Shown here: in pieces, positions 9,785 to 18,805 of the stretch
How the letters are laid out: each line of letters starts with the position of its first letter
Numbering within the stretch: position 1 is the first letter of the stretch
Source of the DNA: JBKEDH01 sp047975295
GTDB taxonomy: Bacteria > Bacteroidota > Bacteroidia > Flavobacteriales > Flavobacteriaceae
Direction of reading: 5' to 3'
DNA: 51,354 bases
Assembly: GCA_047975295.1 (NCBI GenBank)
Contig: JBKEDH010000163.1
Coordinates: 1 to 51,354, forward strand
Translations under genes and position numbers: made by a program
The notes under the pieces: generated by a model
The model's input: the letters and a program-made list of their open reading frames with translations, nothing else
Databases searched by the model: none
Told to the model about the DNA's origin: nothing

Positions 9785-11485
9785 ATGAAGACATTACATT
9801 CAATATTATTTATTTTACTAATAGGTACTACCTGTGGCTATGCCCAGTATCCAAAGTTAACCAATGAGGATAAAGCTAAGGAAAAAGCCATAAAAGAAGA
9901 GGCTTATAAACGCTCCGACGAGGCGTGGGAAAAAGCCAAGATTGTCGTCCAACAAGAAGCACAACAAGGTAAACCGTATATTCCATGGGCCGGGCGTCCA
10001 ACCGATTTACCACAGGCCGATATACCAGCATTTCCGGGAGCCGAAGGTGGAGGTATGTTTACCTTTGGTGGGCGTGGTGGTAAAGTATATACCGTTACCA
10101 GCTTAGCAGACAGAGGCCCGGGAACATTACGTGAGGCTTGCGAAAAAGGAGGTGCCCGTATTATTGTTTTCAATGTAGCAGGAATCATAAAACTTAAAAC
10201 ACCACTTATTATCCGAGCCCCGTACATTACCATAGCTGGTCAAACAGCTCCGGGAGATGGTATTTGTGTGGCCGGAGAATCGGTTTGGATCGATACTCAC
10301 GATGTGGTTATCCGTCATATGCGATTTAGAAGGGGAGAAACCTTTGTGGGGCGCCGTGACGATGCTATTGGAGGAAATCCAATAGGCAATATCATGCTTG
10401 ACCATATTTCGGCAACTTGGGGATTGGACGAAAACATGTCCATTTACAGACACATGTACAGTCCGGGAGCCGATTACAAAGACGAAAAACATCCTACAGT
10501 AAATATTACCATTCAAAATAGCTTGTTCGGTGAGGCCTTAGATACCTACAACCATGCCTTTGGCAGTACATTGGGAGGAGAGAATTGTTTCTTTGTCCGT
10601 AATTTATGGGCCAATAATGCAGGTAGAAATCCTTCTATTGGTTGGAACGGTATTTTTAATTTTGTCAATAACGTTATGTTCAATTGGGTGCACCGTTCTA
10701 TAGATGGGGGCGACTATACTGCTAAATACAACATAATAAATAATTTTTATAAGCCCGGTCCCTTAACGCCTTTAGATGAATCGGTAAGTTACCGTATCTT
10801 AAAGCCCGAAGCAGGTAGAAGTAAACTCGATACTATGGTGTATGGTCGTGCCCATGTTATCGGGAATATAGTGGACAAAAATCCTCGAATAACCCAAGAC
10901 AATTGGGCAGGAGGTGTTCAGATTGAAGGGAATAACGGTAAGTTGTTAGATTATGAAGGTGCCAAACCGTATTTTGATTATATGAATGTAAATAAACCTT
11001 TTCCTATGCCCTGGCATCAAGAATTTATGTCGGCTGAAGCAGCCTATAAATACGTGTTAAGATATGTAGGGGCAACTTTGCCAATTCGGGATGCGGTAGA
11101 TAAAAGGATAATTAAAACGGTAAAAACCGGAAAGCCTGAGTATGTTAAAGGTTTAAATCCAGACAATTTTTATCAGTTTAAATACAGGCGTTTACCTGCC
11201 GATTCTTATAAAAAAGGAATTATTACCGATATAGCCCAAGTAGGAGGATATCCCGAATATAAGGGGACACCTTATATCGATACCGATAATGATGGTATGC
11301 CCGATGTTTGGGAGAAGAAACATGGATTAAATCCCAATAACGCAACCGATGCCCACACCGATTTAAACCAAGATGGTTATACCAATATAGAAGATTATAT
11401 TAATGGTACAGACCCTAACAAATATGTCGATTGGAAGAACTTAAGTAACAATAAAGAAACATTGACCAAACCGTTACTGAATTAA
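9785..11485 (+). CDS. PL1-type pectate lyase
   Basis: This exported pectate lyase (566 residues) has a signal peptide of about 1-20 (GYA|Q), a charged helical linker (about 24-62), and then the right-handed beta-helix core starting at IPAFPGAEGGG (80-90). Core motifs are FGGRGGKV, ITIAGQTAPGDGI (149-160), the calcium/substrate-site motif LDHISATWGLDE (D206, H207), and NAGRNPSIG. The C-terminus has a calcium-binding DTDNDGMPDVWE segment with NQDGYTNIEDYINGTDP, and no type IX sorting tail. It is closely similar along its full length to the lyase at 12363-14057, with a DUF3826 gene between them, which indicates local duplication. It is expected to cut homogalacturonan or an RG backbone. The signal peptide has no lipid cysteine, so it should be periplasmic or secreted. 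Confidence 0.94.
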   Translation: MKTLHSILFILLIGTTCGYAQYPKLTNEDKAKEKAIKEEAYKRSDEAWEKAKIVVQQEAQQGKPYIPWAGRPTDLPQADIPAFPGAEGGGMFTFGGRGGKVYTVTSLADRGPGTLREACEKGGARIIVFNVAGIIKLKTPLIIRAPYITIAGQTAPGDGICVAGESVWIDTHDVVIRHMRFRRGETFVGRRDDAIGGNPIGNIMLDHISATWGLDENMSIYRHMYSPGADYKDEKHPTVNITIQNSLFGEALDTYNHAFGSTLGGENCFFVRNLWANNAGRNPSIGWNGIFNFVNNVMFNWVHRSIDGGDYTAKYNIINNFYKPGPLTPLDESVSYRILKPEAGRSKLDTMVYGRAHVIGNIVDKNPRITQDNWAGGVQIEGNNGKLLDYEGAKPYFDYMNVNKPFPMPWHQEFMSAEAAYKYVLRYVGATLPIRDAVDKRIIKTVKTGKPEYVKGLNPDNFYQFKYRRLPADSYKKGIITDIAQVGGYPEYKGTPYIDTDNDGMPDVWEKKHGLNPNNATDAHTDLNQDGYTNIEDYINGTDPNKYVDWKNLSNNKETLTKPLLN

Positions 11486-11520
11486 GGATGTTGTTCGAAA
11501 TGATAAAACATCCATAAAAA
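11486..11520 (+). terminator. Weak hairpin between PL1 and DUF3826 genes
   Basis: A 7-base perfect stem GGATGTT/AACATCC encloses a 14-base loop and is followed by ATAAAAA rather than a T tract. It is better seen as an RNA processing or stability hairpin than a strong terminator, so the operon probably continues through it. Confidence 0.3.
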
Positions 11521-11547
11521 GACAAGAATTAAATTAATAAGGAGAAC

Positions 11548-12207
11548 ATGTTAATTAAAAAAATAAGTATTGGTTTTGTATTGTTTATTAGTGCCATTAT
11601 AAGTATGCAGGCACAGCAGTATCTTGATCCCGAGTATATAAAAGTAACCCAAGAACGCAGTGTCAAAATAGTGAGTGGATTGCATTTGGATAATACTGCA
11701 AAAGAGGAAGCCGTAACCCATATTATAGCTAAACAATACCAAAACCTAACCATGCTTCAAGATAAACGGGACGGTAAAGTTGAAGTGATAAAGCGTAACA
11801 GTAACTTATCGGAAGAAAAACAAAACAAAAAAATAGAAAAATTAAAAACAAAAACTGATAAAGCTATAAGCAAACTTCACAAATCATATTTAAAACAATT
11901 GGCATCGCAATTAAACGAAACCCAGATCGATGTCGTTAAAGATGGTATGACTTACGGGGTTTTGCCAAAAACTTATACGGCCTTTTTGGAAATGATTCCC
12001 AGCTTAAATCAAGAACAAAAAGATTATATTTATAATAATTTAAAGGAAGCTCGTGAAAAGGCAATGGATGGTGGTTCATCCAAAGAAAAACATGCTTGGT
12101 TCGGTAAGTATAAGGGTAAGATAAACAACTATTTATCGTCTCAAGGTTACAATTTGCAAAAGGAACGGAACAATTGGTACAAACGTATTGAAGAAAAAAA
12201 ACGCTAA
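11548..12207 (+). CDS. DUF3826-family exported helical protein
   Basis: This 219-residue protein has a signal peptide (about 1-22, MQA|Q). The mature part is almost wholly helical and charged, with the conserved stretch YGVLPKTYTAFLEMIPSL at about 132-149, then EAREKAMDGGSSKEKHAWFGKYKGKINNYL. I recognise this as the DUF3826 family, which is known from Bacteroidota pectin loci and has no established function to my knowledge. A clear Shine-Dalgarno GGAG (11541-11544) lies at good spacing before the ATG, which is unusual for this phylum and fixes the start. The gene sits between two closely similar pectate lyases. That placement suggests a role tied to them, for example as a periplasmic partner or carbohydrate-binding helper, but no catalytic motif is visible. 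Confidence 0.85.
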   Translation: MLIKKISIGFVLFISAIISMQAQQYLDPEYIKVTQERSVKIVSGLHLDNTAKEEAVTHIIAKQYQNLTMLQDKRDGKVEVIKRNSNLSEEKQNKKIEKLKTKTDKAISKLHKSYLKQLASQLNETQIDVVKDGMTYGVLPKTYTAFLEMIPSLNQEQKDYIYNNLKEAREKAMDGGSSKEKHAWFGKYKGKINNYLSSQGYNLQKERNNWYKRIEEKKR

Positions 12208-12362
12208 ATTAAGAGTCTGTCTAAACTTTTTGTATTGAAATGGAAACTGAAAGTTTTTTCTAATCGAAAAGTTTAAATGAATTTAGTTTATGGTAAATAT
12301 CAAAAAGCACTAAATATAACAGAACAAACACAAGAATACATCACCCAACAATACAAAATAAA
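12208..12362 (+). other. Intergenic region with 9-base inverted repeat
   Basis: This 155-base gap contains TAAACTTTT (12221-12229) and its inverse AAAAGTTTA (12266-12274), with 36 bases between. There is no T-tract after the second arm, so it is not a standard terminator. The first arm follows AGAGTCTGTC, which loosely recalls insertion-sequence ends, but no transposase is present. Confidence 0.3.
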
Positions 12363-14057
12363 ATGCGCACATTAACCCTTTTTGATACTAAACGTATAAT
12401 ATACATAATAATTTTTGGTATTATGGTACTGAATACGTACGCCCAATACCCCGAAATTCCCAAAAGACTTCAGGCCAAAACAGATACGATATTGGCGAAA
12501 GAAGCGCAACGGTTAGATAAAATTTGGAGAGCCAATTACCATACTATAGAAGAGGAAGCAAAGCAGGGTAAACCATATGTGCCATGGGCTGCCTATCCGG
12601 GTGATTTGGTAAAAACCGATATTCCGGCCTTTCCAGGTGCTGAAGGCGGAGGAGCTTTTACTCCCGGTGGGCGTGGCGGAAAAATATTTGTAGTTACCAG
12701 CTTAAACGATAGTGGTCGGGGAACACTTCGAGAGGCTTGCGAGGCTGTTGGTGCTAGAACCATAGTGTTTAACGTATCTGGAATTATTACATTGCAAAAG
12801 CCCATTAGCATACGTGCACCCTACATTACCATTGCAGGGCAAACAGCTCCTGGCGATGGCATTTGTGTGGCCGGAGAATCTGTATTGATCGATACCCACG
12901 ACGTTATTATCCGCCACATGCGGTTTCGTAGGGGTGCTACCGATGTTACCCGAAGGGACGATGCCCTTGGCGGAAATCCAATTGGTAATATTATAATAGA
13001 CCATTGTTCGGTAAGCTGGGGATTAGATGAAAATATTTCTATGTACCGCCATATGTTTCAGGCCAACAAAAAATCGAAACGAGAAAAACTACCTTCGGTA
13101 AATATCACTATTCAAAATACCATTTCTTCAGAAGGTTTGGATACTTACAACCATGCTTTTGGTAGTACAATAGGTGGGTTGAACAGCACTTTTATCCGTA
13201 ATTTATGGGCCAATAACATTTCAAGAAATCCATCTATAGGCATGTATGGTAGTTTTAATTTTGTAAACAATGTATTGTTTAATTGGTGGAACCGTTCTTT
13301 GGATGGTGGTGATTACCGTTCTATGTTCAATATTATCAATAACTATTTTAAGCCGGGACCAATTACACCAGTAAACGAACCCATACAATACAGAATATTA
13401 AAACCCGAATCGGGTTATTACGAACCCAAATCGTTTGGGCGTGCATATGTTTTTGGTAATTATGTAGAGGGTTCGCCCGAAGTAACAACCGATAATTGGA
13501 ATGGTGGCATACAGCCCGAAAATGGGTCAGAGGAAATTTTGGCACATATAAAACAGAACCGCCCTTTTAATATGCCGCACTTAACCATAATGGATGCCAA
13601 ACAGGCTTACGAGTTTGTGTTGGATAACGTTGGTGCAACCCTGCCTAAGCGGGATGCTGTGGATAAACGGGTTGTCGAACAGGTACGGACAGGGAAAATA
13701 GACTATAAGAACGGATTGGAAAATACAATAGGAAAAGAATTTGTTAAACGCCGTTTACCTGCCGATTCCTATAAAAAAGGAATTATTACGCATCCCGACC
13801 AAGTAGGGGGTTACCCAAAATATAAAGGCACTCCTTATAAAGATACCGATGGCGATGGTATTCCCAATAAATGGGAAGAAAAATATGGGTTAAATCCAAA
13901 CAATGCATCCGATGCCAATACCGATTTAAATGGTGATGGTTATACCAATATCGAAACCTATTTTAATGGTATAGACCCAACAACGAAAACAGATTGGACA
14001 AAACCCGAGAATAATACCGATACATTGGCAAAATGGCAAAATGGACTATTACAATAA
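12363..14057 (+). CDS. PL1-type pectate lyase (paralogue)
   Basis: This exported pectate lyase (564 residues) has a signal peptide of about 1-27 (TYA|Q), the same charged helical linker as its paralogue, and then the beta-helix core from IPAFPGAEGGG. Visible motifs are PGGRGGKI, ITIAGQTAPGDGI, IDHCSVSWGLDE (D213, H214), SRNPSIG and SLDGGDYR. A C-terminal calcium-binding tail contains DTDGDGIPNKWEE and NGDGYTNIETYFNGIDP. It is highly similar to the lyase at 9785-11485 over its whole length. The main differences lie after the last helix coils (about 340-440), where cleavage specificity may have diverged. Having both suggests different positions or decorations on the same galacturonan. It is probably in one transcript with the DUF3826 gene and the fusion gene that follows 23 bases later. 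Confidence 0.94.
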   Translation: MRTLTLFDTKRIIYIIIFGIMVLNTYAQYPEIPKRLQAKTDTILAKEAQRLDKIWRANYHTIEEEAKQGKPYVPWAAYPGDLVKTDIPAFPGAEGGGAFTPGGRGGKIFVVTSLNDSGRGTLREACEAVGARTIVFNVSGIITLQKPISIRAPYITIAGQTAPGDGICVAGESVLIDTHDVIIRHMRFRRGATDVTRRDDALGGNPIGNIIIDHCSVSWGLDENISMYRHMFQANKKSKREKLPSVNITIQNTISSEGLDTYNHAFGSTIGGLNSTFIRNLWANNISRNPSIGMYGSFNFVNNVLFNWWNRSLDGGDYRSMFNIINNYFKPGPITPVNEPIQYRILKPESGYYEPKSFGRAYVFGNYVEGSPEVTTDNWNGGIQPENGSEEILAHIKQNRPFNMPHLTIMDAKQAYEFVLDNVGATLPKRDAVDKRVVEQVRTGKIDYKNGLENTIGKEFVKRRLPADSYKKGIITHPDQVGGYPKYKGTPYKDTDGDGIPNKWEEKYGLNPNNASDANTDLNGDGYTNIETYFNGIDPTTKTDWTKPENNTDTLAKWQNGLLQ

Positions 14058-14080
14058 TTAGTGAATAATCATTATCTAAA

Positions 14081-17000
14081 ATGGCCAAAATGAATAGATT
14101 TCACCTTAAATACATGGCAATATTGATTGTTGTCCTGTGTTTTTGTATGAAAAAGGGTTTGGCACAAAATACCTTTCCGAATATTGTTAAGACCAAGCAG
14201 GGCAAGCTTACCCCTGTTCCTGATAGTTTAGGTAATACAATTCCCGATTTTTCATACGCAGGCTATATGGCTTCGGAAATGGCTATTCCTACGCTTGAAA
14301 ATAGAATTTTTGTACCAAACCAAACCGAAGACGCTACCCGAACTATTCAGACAGCCATCGATTATGTGGAGAATTTAAAACCCGATAAAAACGGATTTCG
14401 AGGGGCGGTGCTTTTAGATAAAGGAACCTTTAAGGTAAGTGGTACTTTATATCTTAAAAAATCGGGAGTGGTTTTGCGTGGTAGTGGCAACCAAGATAAT
14501 CAAACGGTAATTTTGGGTACAGGTATTAAAAGAGAAGCCCTTATCAGGATTTTAGGTGACAACAATATTAAATATTCCGACACGCTACATTTCGAAAAAC
14601 CTTTTACGGCTCTTGGTTCGCAGGTTATTCAGCTAAAAAATGTTTCGAAATTAAATTCTTCGGAAGATATCATCATCAAACAGCCACTAACCAAAAATTG
14701 GATAAAGGCTCTACAGATGGAATATTTTGGAGGAGAAACCAGTTGGATAGGATGGAAAATTAGAGATTGGGATATTACATGGAACCGAACCATAACCCAC
14801 GTAGAAAAAAACCAAGTAACTTTAAATGCACCGTTAACTATGGTTTTAGACGATAACTATGGGAAAGCTATGGCCATAACATATAAATGGACAGGGAGAA
14901 TAGAACATATTGGTATCGAAAATGTCATGTTGAAATCGACTTTTAATACATCCAATTCCAAAGATGAACAGCACCGTTGGTTTGGTATAACCATCGAAAA
15001 TGCAAAAAATGCTTGGGTACGTCGGGTTAATTTTAAACATTTTGCAGGAGGAGCTGTTTCTGTATTAAAGACATCGCAACAAGTTACTGTTGAAGACTGC
15101 ATTGCCACCGACCCGATTTCGGAGATAGCAGCTTTTAGAAGGCATACGTTTTACACCGAAGGGCAACAAACGTTATTTCAACGTTGTTATTCGGAGTATG
15201 GTTATCACGATTTTGCAGTAGGAGGTTTCGGTACAACAGGCCCTAATGTGTTTACACAGTGCGAATCGCATTTGCCCCATAGTGGTAGTGGTGCTATTGG
15301 TAGTTGGGCAACGGGTGTTCTGTTCGATGTTGTTTATATCGATGGAAAAGCGTTGAGCTATAACAATAGGGGACAGAATGGGCGCGGTGCCGGATGGACG
15401 GCGGCCAATAGTGTTATTTGGGAGACTACGGCATCGCAAATAGATTGTTACAGTCCGCCAACCGCACAAAATTGGGCTTTTGGTGTTTGGGGTGGAGTAA
15501 TGGCAGGAAACGGCTATTGGAAAGATGTAAACAACCATATTACACCAAGAAGTTTGTTTTATGCTCTGTTGGAAAACCGATTGGACAGTTTACCTACCAA
15601 TCCTTATGTGTACGATATGGGTTCCGAACCTACTTCGAGTCCTACGGTTCAACAAGCAGAACTGTTGACTAACCAAGCTTTAAAACCACATATGAGTTTA
15701 CCGGAGCGGATTGGTAAAATATCAAAAGATCAAGTTATTCCCATATATGCCAAAAGGTTAAAAACGGTACACGATTTAAAAAAGAAGCATAAATCCAATT
15801 ATGGTCAAAACAAGAAAGGAGAATCGATTTCGAAAATAAAAATAGAAAACGGTTGGTTAACCTTTAGTGGAGAAGTTATTACAGGTAAACAGGCTTATGT
15901 TATGTGGTGGCGAGGTAGTCTTAGGGATTACGATATCGAAAAAGCGACGCCACATGTTACACGTTTTGTTCCAGGACGTGTAGGCAAAGGTTTAACAGAC
16001 AATTTGGAAGAAGTTGTTAACCAATTTAAAGCCGATAATGTTATGGCATTAGAACATAATTACGGTCTGTGGTACGAACGCCGTATGGACGATCATGAGC
16101 GTATTCGTAGAATCAATGCCGATGTTTGGCCGCCTTTTTACGAGCAGCCGTTTGTTAGAAGTGGTACAGGTTTGGCGTGGGATGGATTAAGTAAATACGA
16201 TCTAACCAAGTTTAACGATTGGTATTGGTACCGGCTTAGCCGTTTTGCCAATTTGGCAGAACAAAACGGACAGTTACTCATTAATCAACATTATTTTCAG
16301 CACAATATATTGGAAGCTGGTGCACATTGGTCCAGTTCGCCATGGCGTTCGGCAAATAATATTAACCAGACTCAGTTTCCAGAACCACCACCATATGCTG
16401 GCGATAAACGTATCTTTATGGCCGAACAGTTTTACGATATTACCAACAAAAATAGAAAAGAACTTCATCAAAGTTTCATTAAAAAATCGTTAAAAAATTT
16501 TAGCAACAACAGTAATGTTATTCAGCTTACAAGTGCCGAATATACCGGTCCACTTCATTTTATGCAATTTTGGTTGGACGAGGTTAGGCAATGGGAAACC
16601 GAAACTGGTAAAAAACAGCTAATAGGATTAAGTGCCACCAAAGATGTGCAAGATGCTATTTTAAAAGATGTCGATAGAGAAAGTATAATCGATTTGATAG
16701 ATATCCGTTATTGGTATTATCGTGAAGATGGCACTGTTTACGCTCCCGAAGGTGGCAAAAATTTAGCGCCTCGACAACATGCTCGAAAAATGAAAACAGG
16801 TAAGGAAACCGAAGAACAGGTTTATCGAGCCGTACATGAATATCGTAAAAAATATCCCGAAAAAGCTGTGTTATACTCTACTAATGCAGCATTGCGGTTT
16901 GGTTGGGCCGTTTTAATGGCAGGTGGTACTTTGGCTAATATTCCACAAGTTGAAATTTATAGTTTTAAAACAGCATTAACCCAAATGCAACCTAATAAAC

Positions 17001-17242
17001 ATAATGATTATAAAAGTGATTGTTGGTCGTTGGAAGATCAAGGGGAATCTTATTTGTTTTATTTGAAGGATACGAAAAACTTAATTGTCGATTTATCCCA
17101 TTATAAAGGTGAATTCAATATGTTTTGGATTGATGCCGAAGATGGAACGGTACAGTCCGAAAACGTAATACAAGGTGGAGTAAAGCATCAATTTTCTGTT
17201 TCCGATGTTAAGAGCAAAGTCGTGTATATTAAGAAAAAATAA
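14081..17242 (+). CDS. Beta-helix protein fused to glycosidase-like barrel (DUF6298-type)
   Basis: This exported protein of 1053 residues has two parts. After a signal sequence (about 1-29, GLA|Q), residues about 50-480 form a pectate-lyase-superfamily beta-helix: TRTIQTAIDYV, GAVLLDKGTFKVSGTLYLKKSG and repeated rungs such as WVRRVNFKHFAGGAVSVLKT. Residues about 560-1050 look like a TIM barrel related in style to GH140/DUF4038 enzymes. They contain LEHNYGLWYERRMDDHE, LINQHYFQHNI and LTSAEYTGPLHFMQFW, where E820 is a candidate acid/base at the end of a core strand. I associate the C-terminal part with DUF6298, which has no known activity that I can state. It lies 11 bases before a GH140 gene, so the two may act on the same linkage. 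It could be a lyase-glycosidase bifunctional enzyme or a binding helix with one active domain. Confidence 0.72.
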   Translation: MAKMNRFHLKYMAILIVVLCFCMKKGLAQNTFPNIVKTKQGKLTPVPDSLGNTIPDFSYAGYMASEMAIPTLENRIFVPNQTEDATRTIQTAIDYVENLKPDKNGFRGAVLLDKGTFKVSGTLYLKKSGVVLRGSGNQDNQTVILGTGIKREALIRILGDNNIKYSDTLHFEKPFTALGSQVIQLKNVSKLNSSEDIIIKQPLTKNWIKALQMEYFGGETSWIGWKIRDWDITWNRTITHVEKNQVTLNAPLTMVLDDNYGKAMAITYKWTGRIEHIGIENVMLKSTFNTSNSKDEQHRWFGITIENAKNAWVRRVNFKHFAGGAVSVLKTSQQVTVEDCIATDPISEIAAFRRHTFYTEGQQTLFQRCYSEYGYHDFAVGGFGTTGPNVFTQCESHLPHSGSGAIGSWATGVLFDVVYIDGKALSYNNRGQNGRGAGWTAANSVIWETTASQIDCYSPPTAQNWAFGVWGGVMAGNGYWKDVNNHITPRSLFYALLENRLDSLPTNPYVYDMGSEPTSSPTVQQAELLTNQALKPHMSLPERIGKISKDQVIPIYAKRLKTVHDLKKKHKSNYGQNKKGESISKIKIENGWLTFSGEVITGKQAYVMWWRGSLRDYDIEKATPHVTRFVPGRVGKGLTDNLEEVVNQFKADNVMALEHNYGLWYERRMDDHERIRRINADVWPPFYEQPFVRSGTGLAWDGLSKYDLTKFNDWYWYRLSRFANLAEQNGQLLINQHYFQHNILEAGAHWSSSPWRSANNINQTQFPEPPPYAGDKRIFMAEQFYDITNKNRKELHQSFIKKSLKNFSNNSNVIQLTSAEYTGPLHFMQFWLDEVRQWETETGKKQLIGLSATKDVQDAILKDVDRESIIDLIDIRYWYYREDGTVYAPEGGKNLAPRQHARKMKTGKETEEQVYRAVHEYRKKYPEKAVLYSTNAALRFGWAVLMAGGTLANIPQVEIYSFKTALTQMQPNKHNDYKSDCWSLEDQGESYLFYLKDTKNLIVDLSHYKGEFNMFWIDAEDGTVQSENVIQGGVKHQFSVSDVKSKVVYIKKK

Positions 17243-17253
17243 AGAGAAGCATT

Positions 17254-18684
17254 ATGAAGAAACTAACTATTTTTTTAAACTATTGGGCAATACTGATTGT
17301 TATTCTTGTATTGTCTTGTAAGGATAAACAGGAAAAACAACCAACATGGAATAAGGAAGAAAAAGAAATTTCTACAATGCCAAAAATAGAAGTGTCGGTC
17401 AATGGGCATTATTTTCAAACCAAAGATGGTAAGCCATTTTTTTGGTTGGGCGACACGGGTTGGTTGGCGTTTAATAAACTTAATAGGGATGAAATAAAAG
17501 TCTATTTTAAGGATAGAAAAGAAAAGGGGTATAATGTAATACAGATTATGACCGTGCATTCGCTTGGTGTTGCCAATGTGTATGGCGATTCGGCCTTGGT
17601 GGCTCAAGATTTGGCAAAACCTTTGGTAACCGAAGGTAACGATTTTAGCGACGCCGAAGCCTACGATTTTTGGGATCATGTCGATTACACTCTGGACGAA
17701 GCCAAAAAAGAAGGTTTATATCTCGGGATGGTACCTGTTTGGGGCTCGCCGGTAAGCGATAGTCTGGTTACCTTACAACAAGCCAAAATCTATGCCCAAT
17801 TTTTGGCAGAACGGTTTAAGGAGCGGGATAATATTATTTGGCTAAATGGGGGTGACACTTTTGGGAATAAGCATACCGAAATATGGAAAACCATTGGCGA
17901 AATCCTAAAAAAGGAAAATCCAGAACGTTTAGTCACTTTTCATCCAAGAGGAAGAACCGATTCGTCCGATGATTTTCATAACGAAAATTGGTTGGATTTC
18001 AATATGTTCCAATCGGGACACAGACGTTACGATCAAGACGATACCGAGCGTGCTTACGGACAGGATAACTATAAGTACGTTCAAGTAGATTTTAACTTAG
18101 AGCCAGCCAAACCAACATTGGATGGCGAACCTTCTTATGAAGGTATTCCGCAAGGATTGCATGATACGCTTCAACCTTTATGGAACGATACCGATCTGCG
18201 TCGTTACGCCTATTGGTCGGTATTTGCAGGTGCTGCAGGTTTTACGTATGGCAATAACCACGTTATGCAAATGCACGAAAACCATACCAAGCCCGAAGCT
18301 TATGGAAGTAAAATCTATTGGCTTACCGCATTGAATAATCCAGGTGCAGGACAGATGAGGTTTATTAAGGATTTAATGCTTCAATATTCATATTTTGACC
18401 GCGTGCCGGATAATAGTCTGGTAGCCAATCAAGGAGAAAAGTATGAATATTTGGCAGCAACAAGAGCTAAAAACTATGCTATGATTTATACCTATAACGG
18501 TAGAAGCATTTCTGTAAATATGGGAAAAATTGAAGGGCAGGAAGTTAAAGCAACATGGTATAACCCTAGAAATGGAGAAACAACTGAGATAGGAACGTTT
18601 AAAAACGAGGGCATACAGGATTTTAAGCCTTTGGGCAATACAAAAGATGGTAACGATTGGGTGTTGGTATTAACATCAAAATAG
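17254..18684 (+). CDS. GH140-family endo-apiosidase-type lipoprotein
   Basis: This periplasmic lipoprotein (C22 in VILVLSC) of 476 residues has a DUF4038 TIM barrel (about 45-370) and a small C-terminal beta-sandwich (about 385-475, putative collagen-binding-type). The core starts with GHYFQTKDGKPFFWLGDTGW. The two catalytic carboxylates of GH140 are in place: D201 in NIIWLNGGDTF and E292 in LDGEPSYEG, matching the positions described for the B. thetaiotaomicron enzyme BT1012. That enzyme cuts the apiose-galacturonic acid bond that anchors RG-II side chains A and B. The presence of this family is the best single clue that the PUL attacks an apiose-bearing pectin (RG-II or apiogalacturonan). 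DUF4038 proteins also include other activities, so apiosidase is likely but not certain. Confidence 0.85.
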   Translation: MKKLTIFLNYWAILIVILVLSCKDKQEKQPTWNKEEKEISTMPKIEVSVNGHYFQTKDGKPFFWLGDTGWLAFNKLNRDEIKVYFKDRKEKGYNVIQIMTVHSLGVANVYGDSALVAQDLAKPLVTEGNDFSDAEAYDFWDHVDYTLDEAKKEGLYLGMVPVWGSPVSDSLVTLQQAKIYAQFLAERFKERDNIIWLNGGDTFGNKHTEIWKTIGEILKKENPERLVTFHPRGRTDSSDDFHNENWLDFNMFQSGHRRYDQDDTERAYGQDNYKYVQVDFNLEPAKPTLDGEPSYEGIPQGLHDTLQPLWNDTDLRRYAYWSVFAGAAGFTYGNNHVMQMHENHTKPEAYGSKIYWLTALNNPGAGQMRFIKDLMLQYSYFDRVPDNSLVANQGEKYEYLAATRAKNYAMIYTYNGRSISVNMGKIEGQEVKATWYNPRNGETTEIGTFKNEGIQDFKPLGNTKDGNDWVLVLTSK

Positions 18685-18695
18685 CTAAAAATAGT

Positions 18696-18729
18696 GTATC
18701 ATTTCGAACGAAGAATGAGGAAGGATCCC
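18696..18729 (+). repeat. Degenerate Flavobacteriia-type intergenic repeat
   Basis: The segment, with ATTTCGAACGAAGAATGAGG at its centre, lies in the 121-base gap between the GH140 and GH28 genes. It resembles the dispersed intergenic repeats of Flavobacteriia and is distantly like the copy at 3801-3827. Such repeats often mark former insertion or recombination points. Confidence 0.4.
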
Positions 18730-18805
18730 ATAATTGGAGGATATACAGTTTATTCTCATGGTTGCTAAATGACAAATTGAAAAATTTAACAAGTTTTATA
18801 GGTTT

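Noticed and set aside
12208..12230. Possible insertion-sequence end
   Set aside because: The motif AGAGTCTGTC followed by TAAACTTTTT is suggestive only. There is no transposase, partner end or target duplication.
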